Shown here piece by piece: positions 1-9,102 of a stretch of 64,000 nt of DNA. Every line of letters starts with the position of its first letter. Within the stretch, counting starts at the first letter, position 1. Under the pieces are notes generated by a model, which was not told where the DNA came from, did not search any database, and saw nothing but the letters and a program-made list of their open reading frames with translations. Origin of the DNA: an uncultured Holophagaceae bacterium (lineage in GTDB: Bacteria; Acidobacteriota; Holophagae; Holophagales; Holophagaceae). The stretch lies in NCBI GenBank assembly GCA_903884655.1, contig CAISFO010000008.1, positions 26,158 to 90,157 on the forward strand, given 5' to 3'. Position numbers and translations under genes: made by a program.

Positions 1-1031
1 GCCCGTTCGGCCAGGTCGTTCAGGCTGCGGGCCAGGCCTCCCAGGTTCATCATGTCGGCGTTCTTCACCACCGGCACGATGAGGCCCCAGTCCAGGCTCA
101 CGGCGATGCCCAGATTGATGTCCTGCTTGTAGACGATGTTGTCGCCGTCCACCGAGGCATTGGCCACCGGATAGGCACGCAGGGCCTTGCAGGCAGCCAT
201 CATGATGAAGGGCAGAAAACTGAGCTTGGTGCCGAATTGTCCCTCGAAAGCCTGCTTGTGCTTGTGGCGCAACTGGGCCACGTGGGTCATGTCGATCTCG
301 AAGACCGTGTAGACATGGGCCGAGGTGCGGCGGCTGGCTACCATGCCTTCGGCGATGATCTTCCTCATGCGGCTCATGGGTTCGATCTTCACCCGTTCAC
401 CGGGGGTGAAGGCCGGAAGGGATGGGGCAGGGGGCACGGAGAGGGCAGGGGTCAGGCCCAGGGTTGGCGCGGAGGGATCGTGCACCGCCGGCAAACCGGG
501 AACGATGCTGGCGGGTGCTAAGGAAGAAGCTGGTGCTGGGCCCTTGGCCAGGTAGGCCTCCAAGTCCTCCTTGGTGACCCGCCCGGCTTGTCCAGTCCCG
601 GAGATGCGGGTGAGGTCCACACTGTGCTGTCGGGCCATTTCCCGAACCAGAGGGCTGCTCTTGCTCTTCAAACGGCTTTCGAGGCTGTTGTCGTCCTCTT
701 CTGCAAGAGGTGCCAATGGGGCTGAGGCTGCAGCCAAGGGTGCTGGGGGAGTCGGAGAAGAGGTCGGACTCGCCGGGCTCGCGAGGGTCTCGGATGCATC
801 GCCAATGCGGGCCACCACCGTGCCAACCGGAACGGTGGCGTTCACCTCCACGAGAATTTCAAGCAAGGTACCCGCAGCGGGGGCCGGGATCTCCGCGTCC
901 ACTTTGTCGGTGCTGATTTCGTAGAGGGTATCGTCCTTGGCGATCGAATCGCCCACCTGCTTGTGCCATTTCAGGACGGTGGCTTCGGCGATGCTTTCAC
1001 CCATCTGGGGCATGACGACGTCAAAGGCCAT
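1..1031 (-). CDS. 2-oxoacid dehydrogenase complex E2 (dihydrolipoyl acyltransferase), 3' end outside window
   Basis: E2 transfers the acyl group from the lipoyl arm to CoA in a 2-oxoacid dehydrogenase complex. The protein starts MAFDVVMPQMGESIAEAT. It has a lipoyl domain at about residues 1-76 with the lipoylated lysine in EISTDKVDAEI (Lys43), a long Ala/Pro linker, a peripheral-subunit-binding domain beginning SSPLVREMARQHSVDL, a second linker, and the start of the catalytic acyltransferase domain. The window ends before the HxxxDG active-site motif. The start codon lies 9 nt after the gatA stop, so the two genes are probably co-transcribed. The STDKVDAE motif is usual in oxoglutarate and branched-chain enzymes, but the substrate (pyruvate, oxoglutarate or branched-chain) cannot be settled from this part. 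Confidence 0.93.
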   Translation of the reverse strand, partial: MAFDVVMPQMGESIAEATVLKWHKQVGDSIAKDDTLYEISTDKVDAEIPAPAAGTLLEILVEVNATVPVGTVVARIGDASETLASPASPTSSPTPPAPLAAASAPLAPLAEEDDNSLESRLKSKSSPLVREMARQHSVDLTRISGTGQAGRVTKEDLEAYLAKGPAPASSLAPASIVPGLPAVHDPSAPTLGLTPALSVPPAPSLPAFTPGERVKIEPMSRMRKIIAEGMVASRRTSAHVYTVFEIDMTHVAQLRHKHKQAFEGQFGTKLSFLPFIMMAACKALRAYPVANASVDGDNIVYKQDINLGIAVSLDWGLIVPVVKNADMMNLGGLARSLNDLAER

Positions 1032-1040
1032 GGTGTACTC

Positions 1041-2495
1041 CTATTCGGGCAGCGGCGGGTGTTCAAGGTGATGGCGCGTGAGGGACTGGTAGGCATGGGC
1101 CGTTTCGAGCAGCATGACATCCGAGAAGGCCGGGCCGATGAGTTGGATGCCAACCGGGAGACCCTCATTCAGCCCCGCGGGCAGGCAAAGACAGGGAATT
1201 CCGGCCAGGGGGGCGGTTACGGTGTACACATCGGCCAGATACATGGCCATGGGATCCTGCGTCTTGGCTCCGAATGGGAAGGCCGTTCCAAGGCTCACGG
1301 GGGTGGCGAGGACATCGACCTCTTCAAAGACCCGGCGGAAATCCTCCGAGATGAGTGTCCTGGCCTTCAACGCCTTGAGGTAGAAGGCGTCGTAGTAGCC
1401 TTTGGACAGGCAGAAGACCCCAAGCAGGATGCGGCGCTTGACTTCGGGCCCCAGGCCCATGTCCCGGGTCTTCGCGATCATGTCCGATAGGCCACCAGCG
1501 TCTGCGCGATGGCCAAACCGAACCCCGTCGAACCGGCTCATGTTGCTGGAAACTTCGCTGGTGCAGATCAGGTAGTAGGTGTCGATGGCATAGCGCGTGT
1601 GGGGCAGGCTGACCTCTCGACAGATGGCGCCCTGGTCTTCGAAAACCCGAATGGCATCCTCCAGAAGGCTTCTCGCACCTGCATCAAGCCCCTCCCCGAA
1701 ATATTCCCGAGGCAGTCCGATCCGCAGTCCCTTGAGATTTCCTGGTTGCAACGCCGCCAGGCGTTCAGCGCCGGGAAGGTCGACCGAGGTACTGTCCATG
1801 GGATCTCTGCCCGCCATCACCCCGAACGTCAGGGCGATGTCAGCGGCCGAAGTGGCGATGGGTCCCACCTGATCCAGACTGGAAGCCATGGCGGTCAGGC
1901 CATAGCGACTCAGGACGCCATAGCTGGGCCGGAGAGCTGTCACGTTGCAGAAACTGGCCGGCAGGCGGACGGAACCCCCGGTATCGCTGCCCAGGGCCAA
2001 GGGGGCGTAGCCCGCGGCCACTGCCACAACCGATCCACTGCTGCTGCCTCCTGGAACTCGATCCTGGTCCCAGGGATTCCGTGCCGGTGCAAGGGCGCTG
2101 TATTCACCGCTGGAGCCCATGGCAAATTCATCCAGGTTGGCCTTGGCCAATGGTACCGCCCCGGCCGCGATCAGCCGCTGGATCACCGTCGCATCATACG
2201 TGGCGAGGTAGCCATCCAGGACCCGCGAACCACAGGAAACGGGCATGCCGGACCAGTGCAGGTTGTCTTTGATGACCACCGGCAGGCCGAGCACTGGGGA
2301 GCGTTCCCCGACCTGCAGTCGGGCGTCAGCGCGCCTGGCCAGGTCGAGGGAGTATTCGGGATCCACGGACAGCACGGCGTGGAGGTGATGATCCAGCCTC
2401 CCGATGCGATCTAGGCACGCACGGGTCAGCACCTCAGAGGACAGGTTGCCGGCATCCAGGCCCTCGCGCCAATCCACCGCTGTGATTCCCGCCAT
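1041..2495 (-). CDS. gatA: Asp-tRNA(Asn)/Glu-tRNA(Gln) amidotransferase subunit A
   Basis: GatA is the amidase subunit of the GatCAB transamidosome: it frees ammonia from glutamine to convert Glu-tRNA(Gln) or Asp-tRNA(Asn) to the amide form. The 484-residue protein has the amidase-signature Ser-cisSer-Lys triad: Lys76 in PVVIKDNL, Ser151 in PGGSSSGS and Ser175 in GSDTGGSVR. The spacing of 75 and 24 residues equals that of known GatA proteins. The start at 2495 (MAGITAVDW) has a purine-rich ribosome site; an upstream in-frame start would add 14 unlike residues. gatB and gatC are not in the window. A stand-alone amidase is less likely given the full-length GatA-like match. Confidence 0.93.
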   Translation of the reverse strand: MAGITAVDWREGLDAGNLSSEVLTRACLDRIGRLDHHLHAVLSVDPEYSLDLARRADARLQVGERSPVLGLPVVIKDNLHWSGMPVSCGSRVLDGYLATYDATVIQRLIAAGAVPLAKANLDEFAMGSSGEYSALAPARNPWDQDRVPGGSSSGSVVAVAAGYAPLALGSDTGGSVRLPASFCNVTALRPSYGVLSRYGLTAMASSLDQVGPIATSAADIALTFGVMAGRDPMDSTSVDLPGAERLAALQPGNLKGLRIGLPREYFGEGLDAGARSLLEDAIRVFEDQGAICREVSLPHTRYAIDTYYLICTSEVSSNMSRFDGVRFGHRADAGGLSDMIAKTRDMGLGPEVKRRILLGVFCLSKGYYDAFYLKALKARTLISEDFRRVFEEVDVLATPVSLGTAFPFGAKTQDPMAMYLADVYTVTAPLAGIPCLCLPAGLNEGLPVGIQLIGPAFSDVMLLETAHAYQSLTRHHLEHPPLPE

Positions 2496-2706
2496 GCCTG
2501 CGCCCCCGAGCCTTCTACTGTGCCATCGAGCCGCCACCCCTTCCAGTCTGGGGGCGATGGATCTCCTGGGAGCGGAAGGAGGGATTCCTCCTTGTTACCA
2601 AGCATGGTGACTGCACTCAGGATGGAAATAGGCTACCATCCACTGCTCAAGCCTCGCCCTTCCACTCCCTTGGCTACACTGGTCGTGGACCCTGATCTGG
2701 AACCTC

Positions 2707-3435
2707 ATGAACCCATTCAATGTGCTTGAAATTCCTCCGGATGCCTCGGCCGAGGAAATCAAGGCCGCCTACCATCGGCTTGCCAAGCGCTGGCATCCGG
2801 ATCGATACACCGGTGCGGAAAAAGAAGAGGCCGAGGCGAAATTCCGTGATCTGGCTGAAGCCTTCAGCATGCTGAAGGATCCTGCGAAGCGTCTGACTCT
2901 CCAGCAGCAGCTCCCCAAACCCCAGACACCCGAGGCACAAAAGGAACCAGAATCCGCGATGGAGCGGACCCCAGAGGACTGGGCCTCCATGGCCAAGGCC
3001 GCCTTCGATGAGGGGAAGATCGAACAGGCTCGAGCGTTGATCCATTACGCCATCCGCCTGGACAACGAGAAAGCGAGCTACCACGCACTCCTGGCTTCGA
3101 TCCTTGAACGGGAAGGCAGCGATCTGCGGGCTGTCGTGAAGGCCCTTGAAACGGCGGTGCGGTTGGCGCCGCGGGATGTGGACAGTCACATCCGGCTGGC
3201 GGCCCATTTCCAGACCCTGGGGATGGAAGCCAGGTCCCAGAAACATCTCCAGGTGGCAAAAGACATCTCGCCCAATCACCCTAAACTGAGGATGGCTTCC
3301 GCTAAAGCTGCAAAAGCAGCCAGGGGAGCAAAAGGGCCGGCAGGGGCCGGAACTAAGGGGAAGCTCCCCGAACAGCCGAAAGGCCTCCTTGATCAACTAA
3401 AGGACCTCTGGGGCCGATTGACAGGAAAGGCTTGA
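2707..3435 (+). CDS. J-domain protein with C-terminal TPR-like repeats
   Basis: The first ~65 residues are a DnaJ domain: NPFNVLEIPPDASAEEIKAAY, then the HPD motif in KRWHPDRY, and a KFRDLAEAFSMLKDP helix. J domains stimulate DnaK-type ATPases. Residues ~90-200 form helical tetratricopeptide-like repeats (for example ARALIHYAIRLDNEKASYHAL), followed by an Ala/Lys/Gly-rich linker. It lacks the Gly/Phe and zinc regions of classical DnaJ, so it is a specialised co-chaperone or adaptor. A TACACT box sits at 2675-2680. The PP2C gene begins 2 nt after its stop and the pil operon follows, suggesting a link to pilus assembly or signalling, which is inferred from context only. Confidence 0.85.
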   Translation: MNPFNVLEIPPDASAEEIKAAYHRLAKRWHPDRYTGAEKEEAEAKFRDLAEAFSMLKDPAKRLTLQQQLPKPQTPEAQKEPESAMERTPEDWASMAKAAFDEGKIEQARALIHYAIRLDNEKASYHALLASILEREGSDLRAVVKALETAVRLAPRDVDSHIRLAAHFQTLGMEARSQKHLQVAKDISPNHPKLRMASAKAAKAARGAKGPAGAGTKGKLPEQPKGLLDQLKDLWGRLTGKA

Positions 3436-3437
3436 TC

Positions 3438-4205
3438 ATGGGGATCCGTGCTGCCGGCAGTACCGATGTGGGTTGTGTCCGGAAACACAACGAAGACAGC
3501 TTCATGCTAGATATCGATCTGGGCCTGTTTGTGGTGGCAGACGGGCTAGGGGGGCATGCCGCCGGGGAGGTCGCCAGCCAGATCGTCGTGGACACCGTGG
3601 CCAGGTTCGTGGGTGCGACCATGGAGAAGGACCGCACGTGGCCCGTGGAATATGACCCCTCCCTCTCCTACGACGGGAATCGGCTGAAAGTGGCCCTGCT
3701 GCTGTCGGACCAGGCGATCGCCGCGGATATTCGCCAGAACCCGGAACGAGAAACCATGGGATCCACGGTGGTTGCGGGCCTGTTGAACGGCCCCAAGATC
3801 ACCCTGGCCCACGTGGGCGACAGCCGAGCCTATATCCTGGGCCCTGAGGGAATCCACCAGGTGACTCGCGATCACAGCTGGGTGGCGGAGCAGGTAGCCA
3901 ATGGAATCCTTACGCCTTCCGAGGCAAGGGTGCATCCCTTTCGAAATGTCATTACCCAGGCCCTGGGCAATGGGGGAGATCTGGATATAGAGGTCCAGAA
4001 TCTGGAGCTTTCGAAATCGGAGCGGCTTTTGCTTTGCTCCGATGGCCTGTCAGGAATGATCGGGGATAAACAGATCTGGGAAATCGTCGAACATTCAGCG
4101 GACCTTCAACAAGCTGTGGATTCACTAATTAACATCGCCAGAGAGCACGGAGGAGAAGACAATATCACCGCCATTCTGGTCGAATGGGAATCCGAAGAAC
4201 TCTAA
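3438..4205 (+). CDS. PP2C-family Ser/Thr protein phosphatase (Stp1-like)
   Basis: This is a metal-dependent phosphatase acting on phospho-Ser/Thr proteins. All core PP2C motifs are present in order: VRKHNEDSF, VADGLGGHAAGEVAS, ETMGSTVVAG, LAHVGDSRAY, CSDGLSGMI and GGEDNITAILV. The conserved acidic residues bind the two metals. It is soluble, about 255 residues, the usual single-domain bacterial length. The ATG at 3438 is preferred to a TTG at 3432 because AGGAAAGG lies 7 nt before it. It sits between the J-domain gene and pilM. A second PP2C gene is at 10501. No partner Hanks-type kinase is visible in this window. Confidence 0.94.
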   Translation: MGIRAAGSTDVGCVRKHNEDSFMLDIDLGLFVVADGLGGHAAGEVASQIVVDTVARFVGATMEKDRTWPVEYDPSLSYDGNRLKVALLLSDQAIAADIRQNPERETMGSTVVAGLLNGPKITLAHVGDSRAYILGPEGIHQVTRDHSWVAEQVANGILTPSEARVHPFRNVITQALGNGGDLDIEVQNLELSKSERLLLCSDGLSGMIGDKQIWEIVEHSADLQQAVDSLINIAREHGGEDNITAILVEWESEEL

Positions 4206-4285
4206 CGCAACCATAGTTAACCTTGACCTAATCCATTCCAGCGGTAATCTTTCTATCATCTAATTTTCTCCAAGTGAGGCATCCG

Positions 4286-5368
4286 GTGGGTCTTTTCGGA
4301 AGCAAAACCAAAAGTCTTGTTGGCTTGGATATTGGTTCGAGTTCCGTGAAAGTCTGTGAACTTCAACAGATGGGGAAGGGAAGCAACGTCCGATATCGAC
4401 TTCAGAAACTGGGCCAGGTGCTTCTGCCAGCGGATGCCATCGTCGATGGGGACATCATGGATAGCAACGCCGTCGCGTCGGCTATCCGGCAGGTCATCGC
4501 AGAACAGAAGATCAAAGCCAAAGAAGTGGCCATCTCGGTATCAGGCCAGCAGGTGATGGTCAAAAAAGTGACATTTCCACTGATGAGCCAGGCCGAGCTG
4601 GCTGAGTCGGTTCGCTGGGAAGCGGAGAGTTTCTTCCCCGCTGGGCAGGGTTTGGACTCCTACGCGCTGGATTACTACCTCATCGAGGAGCGTGCAGGCG
4701 AAGGCAACATGGATGTGGTGCTGGTGGCCTGTCGGAAGGACAAGCTTGAAGCCTATGTGAGTTGTGTTGCCCAGGCGGGTTGCAGCCCAAAAGTGGTCGA
4801 TGTGGATGTATTCGCGGTACAGAACGCCTATGAGATCAACACCATGGGTGGGGCTCGGGATGAAGTCGTGGCCCTGGTGAACATGGGTGCCACCTTCACC
4901 AATCTGACCATGATGGTTGGCGGGAAGTCCGTGTTCTGGAGGGACATGGCCTGGGGTAGTGGCCGATATTCCGAAAAACTGATGGAAGACTGGGGTGTGT
5001 CGCGCGAAGCTGCCGAACTCCTCAAGCGGAATCAGGCTTCGGAGGGGCGCGAACCCGAGGAGATCCAACCCTCCATCAATGCCGTTTCGGATGCGTTCGC
5101 GGATGAACTCACCCGGACTCTCGACTTTTTCAAAAGCAGTTTCAAGGTGGATCGCCTCGACAAGGTCCTGCTATGCGGGGGCGGCTCCATGATTCACGGT
5201 CTGCTGGACGTGCTCGGTGACCGCCTCCGTGTTTCAGTGGATCGATTCAATCCCTTCCAACTCATTGAAGTCGATGGCCGCACCGAGGATCCAGTCACGG
5301 TCCGCGAAATCGGAGGCGGCGCCGCTGTCGTAGTGGGACTGGCCATGCGCCTGGTGGGGGACCGATGA
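4286..5368 (+). CDS. pilM: Type IV pilus assembly protein PilM
   Basis: PilM is the cytoplasmic actin-like (FtsA-fold) ATP-binding protein that binds the N-terminus of PilN and links the cytoplasmic and periplasmic parts of the pilus machine. SLVGLDIGSSSVKVCEL is the phosphate-1 motif, and GGGSMIHGL near the C-terminus is the adenosine-type motif. A GTG at 4286 gives MGLFGSKTKSLVGLDIG and has GAGG 6 nt upstream; a GTG at 4274 is possible but has no ribosome site. About 360 residues, normal for the family. It overlaps pilN by 4 nt (ATGA), so translation is coupled. The 80-nt gap before it is AT-richer than its surroundings and may hold a promoter. Confidence 0.95.
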   Translation: MGLFGSKTKSLVGLDIGSSSVKVCELQQMGKGSNVRYRLQKLGQVLLPADAIVDGDIMDSNAVASAIRQVIAEQKIKAKEVAISVSGQQVMVKKVTFPLMSQAELAESVRWEAESFFPAGQGLDSYALDYYLIEERAGEGNMDVVLVACRKDKLEAYVSCVAQAGCSPKVVDVDVFAVQNAYEINTMGGARDEVVALVNMGATFTNLTMMVGGKSVFWRDMAWGSGRYSEKLMEDWGVSREAAELLKRNQASEGREPEEIQPSINAVSDAFADELTRTLDFFKSSFKVDRLDKVLLCGGGSMIHGLLDVLGDRLRVSVDRFNPFQLIEVDGRTEDPVTVREIGGGAAVVVGLAMRLVGDR

Positions 5369-5964
5369 TCAAGATCAACCTGCTCGGCGACGCGTTAGCC
5401 CAGGCCGGGGCCAAGAAGGGCGGAGACAAGGGTTCTGCTGAACCTGTCCAAGTGTATACCGGCGAAGGTGGCAGTCGATCCAGTCTTCCGGTTGCCGGCG
5501 TGATGGTGGGTCTCCTGCTGTCAGCCTTTGGCGGGGTCTATTATCTGTGGCTAAACAGCGAAGTTACGAAGGCAGAAAACAGACGGGCTGACCTGGAGCG
5601 AGACAAGAAGCAGTACGAACCGTTCATTGCCCTGGAAAAGAAGTTCAGAGAGAAAAAGGACTCACTTCAGAAGAAGGAAGAGGTGATGACCACCCTCAAG
5701 CGCCAGCAGGCCCTGCCAGTGCATTTCCTGGAGGAACTGGCCAACAGTCTTCCTGACGATGTGTGGTTCAAGAGGGTTTCCCAGAAAGGCATGACCGTCA
5801 CCATTGAGGGTGAGGGCCGAAACTTCGAATCCATCAATACTTTCTATGGGAACCTCCAGTCCCGCACCCGGTGGTTCAAGAAGATCAACTACCCGGGCGC
5901 ATATAGAGGTGCCAGTGGTGCATTTGAATTCACCATTTCCTTTGAACTTCAGAACGCCGTCTGA
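5365..5964 (+). CDS. pilN: Type IV pilus assembly protein PilN
   Basis: PilN is a bitopic inner-membrane protein whose short cytoplasmic tail docks on PilM and whose periplasmic part pairs with PilO. The N-terminus MIKINLLGDALA carries the conserved INLL docking motif. A Gly/Ser-rich stretch follows, then one membrane helix (~residues 43-65, PVAGVMVGLLLSAFGGVYYL), a coiled coil (~68-115) rich in Lys/Glu, and a ferredoxin-like fold at the end. About 199 residues. It overlaps pilM by 4 nt and lies 8 nt before pilO. The cytoplasmic linker (~residues 12-42) is somewhat long and of low complexity. Confidence 0.93.
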   Translation: MIKINLLGDALAQAGAKKGGDKGSAEPVQVYTGEGGSRSSLPVAGVMVGLLLSAFGGVYYLWLNSEVTKAENRRADLERDKKQYEPFIALEKKFREKKDSLQKKEEVMTTLKRQQALPVHFLEELANSLPDDVWFKRVSQKGMTVTIEGEGRNFESINTFYGNLQSRTRWFKKINYPGAYRGASGAFEFTISFELQNAV

Positions 5965-5972
5965 GGCAGGCC

Positions 5973-6581
5973 ATGAACCCTCAACTTCAGAAACAGATTG
6001 GTGTGGGTGCGCTGGCCGGCATTGTTGTGGCCGGACTGGTCTACTTCCTCCTGGGTGGCAAGCGAAGCGACCTTGAGTCCCTTCAGGTGGACGTCAAGAA
6101 CCTTCAGGATCAAGTGGACAAGGGAAAACTCCTTAAACAGAGCTATGAGAAGCTCCGTGAGGAGGTAGCCAAGCAGGACAAGCGGATCGAGGAATTGATC
6201 AAGATCATGCCTTCCGATACGGACTACGGCGAGATCCCCTATCGCATCAAAAAGATCGCCGATGATGCGGGCATTGATCAAGTGTCCTTCTCCCTCAAGC
6301 CGGAACGGAAGGATGCCTACTACACCGAGAAGCCTGTGGAGTTCGAATTCCGCGTTGGCTTCCATTCCTTCGGCCAGTTCGCATCCCTGATCTCGGGCTA
6401 TGAGAAGATCATCAATATTTCCAATATCGATTTCGGCCGGAAGTCAGACAATCGCAGCATCTACCCGGCATCGGTCAGATGCACCATCAGCGCTTTCATC
6501 TACAATCCCGAGACTCCTGCGGCTGAACCCGTGAGGAAGCCGGCTGCCGCCCCCCCCAAGGCGGGCGCCAAAGAGGATTGA
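5973..6581 (+). CDS. pilO: Type IV pilus assembly protein PilO
   Basis: PilO is the periplasmic partner of PilN and, with PilP, forms the alignment complex between the inner membrane and the secretin. It has a short cytoplasmic tail, one membrane helix (~residues 9-26, VGALAGIVVAGLVYFLLGG), a coiled coil to about residue 75 and an alpha/beta C-terminal domain with the family pattern IPYRIKKIADDAGIDQVSFS. About 202 residues. The last ~20 residues are Ala/Pro-rich. The 9-nt spacing on each side supports one polycistronic message for pilMNOPQ. Confidence 0.92.
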   Translation: MNPQLQKQIGVGALAGIVVAGLVYFLLGGKRSDLESLQVDVKNLQDQVDKGKLLKQSYEKLREEVAKQDKRIEELIKIMPSDTDYGEIPYRIKKIADDAGIDQVSFSLKPERKDAYYTEKPVEFEFRVGFHSFGQFASLISGYEKIINISNIDFGRKSDNRSIYPASVRCTISAFIYNPETPAAEPVRKPAAAPPKAGAKED

Positions 6582-6590
6582 GGTTCTGCC

Positions 6591-7037
6591 ATGATTCGAC
6601 GCTCCCTTTCAATCGTCCTGTTTTCAGGAGCTGCACTTGTCGCCCAGGCGCCAAGCAAGGCTGATCCGGCCCCGGTTGCGCCGCCTTCGTCCTCAAGCGT
6701 AGATGTGGCCATTATCAAAGCCACACCATATAACCCCGCGATCCGCCGGGATCCGTTCTCTGCACCTCGGGATGAACGACCTGCTGATGCACTTGACGTT
6801 CTGGATGACATTGCCGTGAAAGGCATGATCAGAAAGGATGGAAAAAATTTCGCAATTGTTTCCGACAGTCGAGGAAATGTGCGCTGGCTCCCCGTTGGGC
6901 ATCGCTTTAAGGATGCCGAGATCACCACCATCACCGACAAGGCAGTGACGTTCCACCAATGGGAAATCAACACAACCAACCGTTCCATTTTCAGAACCAT
7001 CACGAAGACGTTCAAGCGTGAGGAGGGTAAACGATGA
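6591..7037 (+). CDS. pilP: Type IV pilus assembly protein PilP
   Basis: PilP joins the PilNO complex to the secretin PilQ in the periplasm. The N-terminus is a signal peptide (RRSLSIVLFSGAALVAQAPS). There is no lipobox cysteine, unlike PilP of Pseudomonas and Neisseria, which are lipoproteins. The conserved region begins YNPAIRRDPFSAPR and includes DIAVKGMIRKDGKNFAIV, the HR-domain beta sandwich that binds PilQ. At 148 residues it is a little shorter than typical (~170). It overlaps the pilQ start by 4 nt. Without the lipid anchor it would be soluble or held only through PilNO and PilQ. Confidence 0.87.
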   Translation: MIRRSLSIVLFSGAALVAQAPSKADPAPVAPPSSSSVDVAIIKATPYNPAIRRDPFSAPRDERPADALDVLDDIAVKGMIRKDGKNFAIVSDSRGNVRWLPVGHRFKDAEITTITDKAVTFHQWEINTTNRSIFRTITKTFKREEGKR

Positions 7038-9043
7038 ATGCTCGCCTGAGTTCCTTGCTGGTCGCAGGGGGCGTGGTCCTGGCGGGGATCCACACGGGGT
7101 CCCTCCATGCAGCGCCCGCCACAGAGTCCCAAGCCCGAAAGGTCACCCTGGTTTCCACTTCCCTGGATGCGTCCGGGCCAGGCGCCAAGGTCTTTCTTCA
7201 TGTGCCTGGTTTGGTGGGGCAGCCCCGGGTTCAGGTCCTGTCCAACCCCCACCGGGTAGTCCTGGACCTCCTGGGAGTGGATCGGGGGACCTCGGTGACG
7301 CGGAAGGAACTTGCCCAGCTGGTGCACCCGCTCATCCAGAAGGCACGTTTGGCTCAGTTTTCTGCTGAACCCAGGCCCATTACCCGCCTTGTGCTCGAAG
7401 TGGTTCCGGGTACCCAGATCTTGGTGGGGTCCAGCCCAGATGGGATCCAGCTTTTGCTCACCCCTGGTGAAGGTCGAGTACAGGCTCGTTTGGAACCCAC
7501 CTTGCCTATTCTTGCCAATCCAAACCCGGCTCCGGTCGAAGTGGCCTCCATGCCTGCGACCAAGGTGCTGCCTGAACCCGAGACAATCCCTGCCCCAGCC
7601 AAATCGATCAAGCCACTGCCCATCCTCCCCTTACAGGGAGGTTCCTTCCAGTCCTTGCCGCAGTTGGCAGCTTCCACAGTGTTGACTGCAAGCGCTCCAG
7701 AGGCCGTCCAGGCTCCGGAACCCGAAAAACCACACGCGCAATCCTCGGGTCGAATGGGTGGAGGAAGGACCCTGGGAGAAGGGCTACCCAGTTACTCCGG
7801 GTCCCGGATCACGATTGATCTCCAGAACACTGATATCAGGGATTTCCTCCGGATTCTGGCCGATACCGGCAAACTCAACCTGGTCATGGACCCTGATGTC
7901 CAGGGCAACTTCGGATTCAAGTTCACGGACACGCCTTGGGATCAGGTTCTGGATGTCGTGTTAAAAAATGCCGGACTTGGCAAAGAGATCCAGAACGGTG
8001 TACTTCGGGTAGCCAAGGTCGAGAAATTGCAGAAGGAAGAAGAGGAGCGCAAGAGGCTCGAGGAAACCAAGGCCCTTGCCGGCCAACTGCAGACCATTAC
8101 GAGGCCTTTGTCCTATGCCAAAGTTGGCGAAGCTCAAAAGATCCTCAAAGAGTTGCTCACCAAGCGGGGCTCCGTCATTCTGGATGACCGCACGAACACG
8201 CTGATCATCACGGATCTCCCCCGGAACATTGCGGTGATTGACGATCTGCTTCAGACCTTGGATATCCAAATCCAGCAGGTCCAGATTGAAGCCCGCATCG
8301 TGGAGGCCAACAAGAACTGGCAGCAGGCCTTTGGCGTGCTCTGGCCTCAGAGCCAGGCCAGCGGGGGCAATTCCGCCATCGGCGGAGCAGCAGGAGCGAC
8401 CTCGCTTTGGAATGGAACCAGTGGTTTCGTTCGGAACGCCTCGAACCAGTCCGCCACGGCCGCGGCCGCGACGACCACCTCTATCGCCAATCCAGCAGGC
8501 CAAGTCTGGCTATCCTTCCTCAGTGACCGCTTCAACATCAATGCGGTGCTGCAGGCCATGGAAACCGATGGAACGATCAAGATCGTTTCCTCCCCCAAGC
8601 TCGTGACCCAGAACAACAAGAAAGCCACCATTCTCAGTGGTCAGAAGATTCCCTATCCCAGTCAGCAGGGTGGTTCACAGGGTGGTGCCATCACGGTGGC
8701 CTTCGTTGACGCGAACCTCCAGCTGGATGTCACTCCCCAGATCACCAATGAAGGCACGATCATCATGGATTTGAAGATCGAAAAGGCGGCGGCCGACTTC
8801 ACTCAGCAGGTGCAGAACACCCCAACCATCAACCGGAAGTCCATTGAAACCCAGGTGTTGGTGAGAGATGGTGGGACGGCGGTACTGGGCGGGGTCTACA
8901 TCACCACCTCCCAGGTGCAGAGAACCGGCGTTCCCTTCCTCCAGAACATTCCATTGCTGGGCTTCCTCTTCCGCAATACCAGCAAGCAGGAGCAGAACAC
9001 CGAACTGCTGATCTTCATCACTCCCCGGATCCTCAGGCAGTAA
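7034..9043 (+). CDS. pilQ: Type IV pilus secretin PilQ
   Basis: PilQ forms the outer-membrane ring through which the pilus passes. The 669-residue protein has a signal peptide (to about residue 30), an AMIN domain that binds peptidoglycan (~35-145), a Pro/Ala-rich linker (~150-250), a secretin N0 domain starting SRITIDLQNTDIRDFLRILA, an N1 domain (RPLSYAKVGEAQKILKELL), and the secretin core beginning QIEARIVEANKNWQQAFG and ending VPFLQNIPLLGFLFR...ELLIFITPRIL. The Ser/Gly/Ala/Thr-rich insertion within the core (~residues 437-485) fits the gate and cap region. A single AMIN domain is seen; larger PilQ proteins have two. It is the last gene of the operon, before the terminator at 9057. Confidence 0.96.
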   Translation: MNARLSSLLVAGGVVLAGIHTGSLHAAPATESQARKVTLVSTSLDASGPGAKVFLHVPGLVGQPRVQVLSNPHRVVLDLLGVDRGTSVTRKELAQLVHPLIQKARLAQFSAEPRPITRLVLEVVPGTQILVGSSPDGIQLLLTPGEGRVQARLEPTLPILANPNPAPVEVASMPATKVLPEPETIPAPAKSIKPLPILPLQGGSFQSLPQLAASTVLTASAPEAVQAPEPEKPHAQSSGRMGGGRTLGEGLPSYSGSRITIDLQNTDIRDFLRILADTGKLNLVMDPDVQGNFGFKFTDTPWDQVLDVVLKNAGLGKEIQNGVLRVAKVEKLQKEEEERKRLEETKALAGQLQTITRPLSYAKVGEAQKILKELLTKRGSVILDDRTNTLIITDLPRNIAVIDDLLQTLDIQIQQVQIEARIVEANKNWQQAFGVLWPQSQASGGNSAIGGAAGATSLWNGTSGFVRNASNQSATAAAATTTSIANPAGQVWLSFLSDRFNINAVLQAMETDGTIKIVSSPKLVTQNNKKATILSGQKIPYPSQQGGSQGGAITVAFVDANLQLDVTPQITNEGTIIMDLKIEKAAADFTQQVQNTPTINRKSIETQVLVRDGGTAVLGGVYITTSQVQRTGVPFLQNIPLLGFLFRNTSKQEQNTELLIFITPRILRQ

Positions 9044-9056
9044 CTGACCCCACCCA

Positions 9057-9088
9057 ATGAAAACGGCCCCGGATGGGGCCGTTTTCAT
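9057..9088. terminator. Bidirectional rho-independent terminator between pilQ and 9103
   Basis: A perfect 14-bp stem (ATGAAAACGGCCCC pairs with GGGGCCGTTTTCAT) closes a GGAT loop. The A-run on one side and T-run on the other let it act in both directions, as suits two convergent genes. Confidence 0.9.
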
Positions 9089-9102
9089 GTGGTCAGCTCA
9101 GG

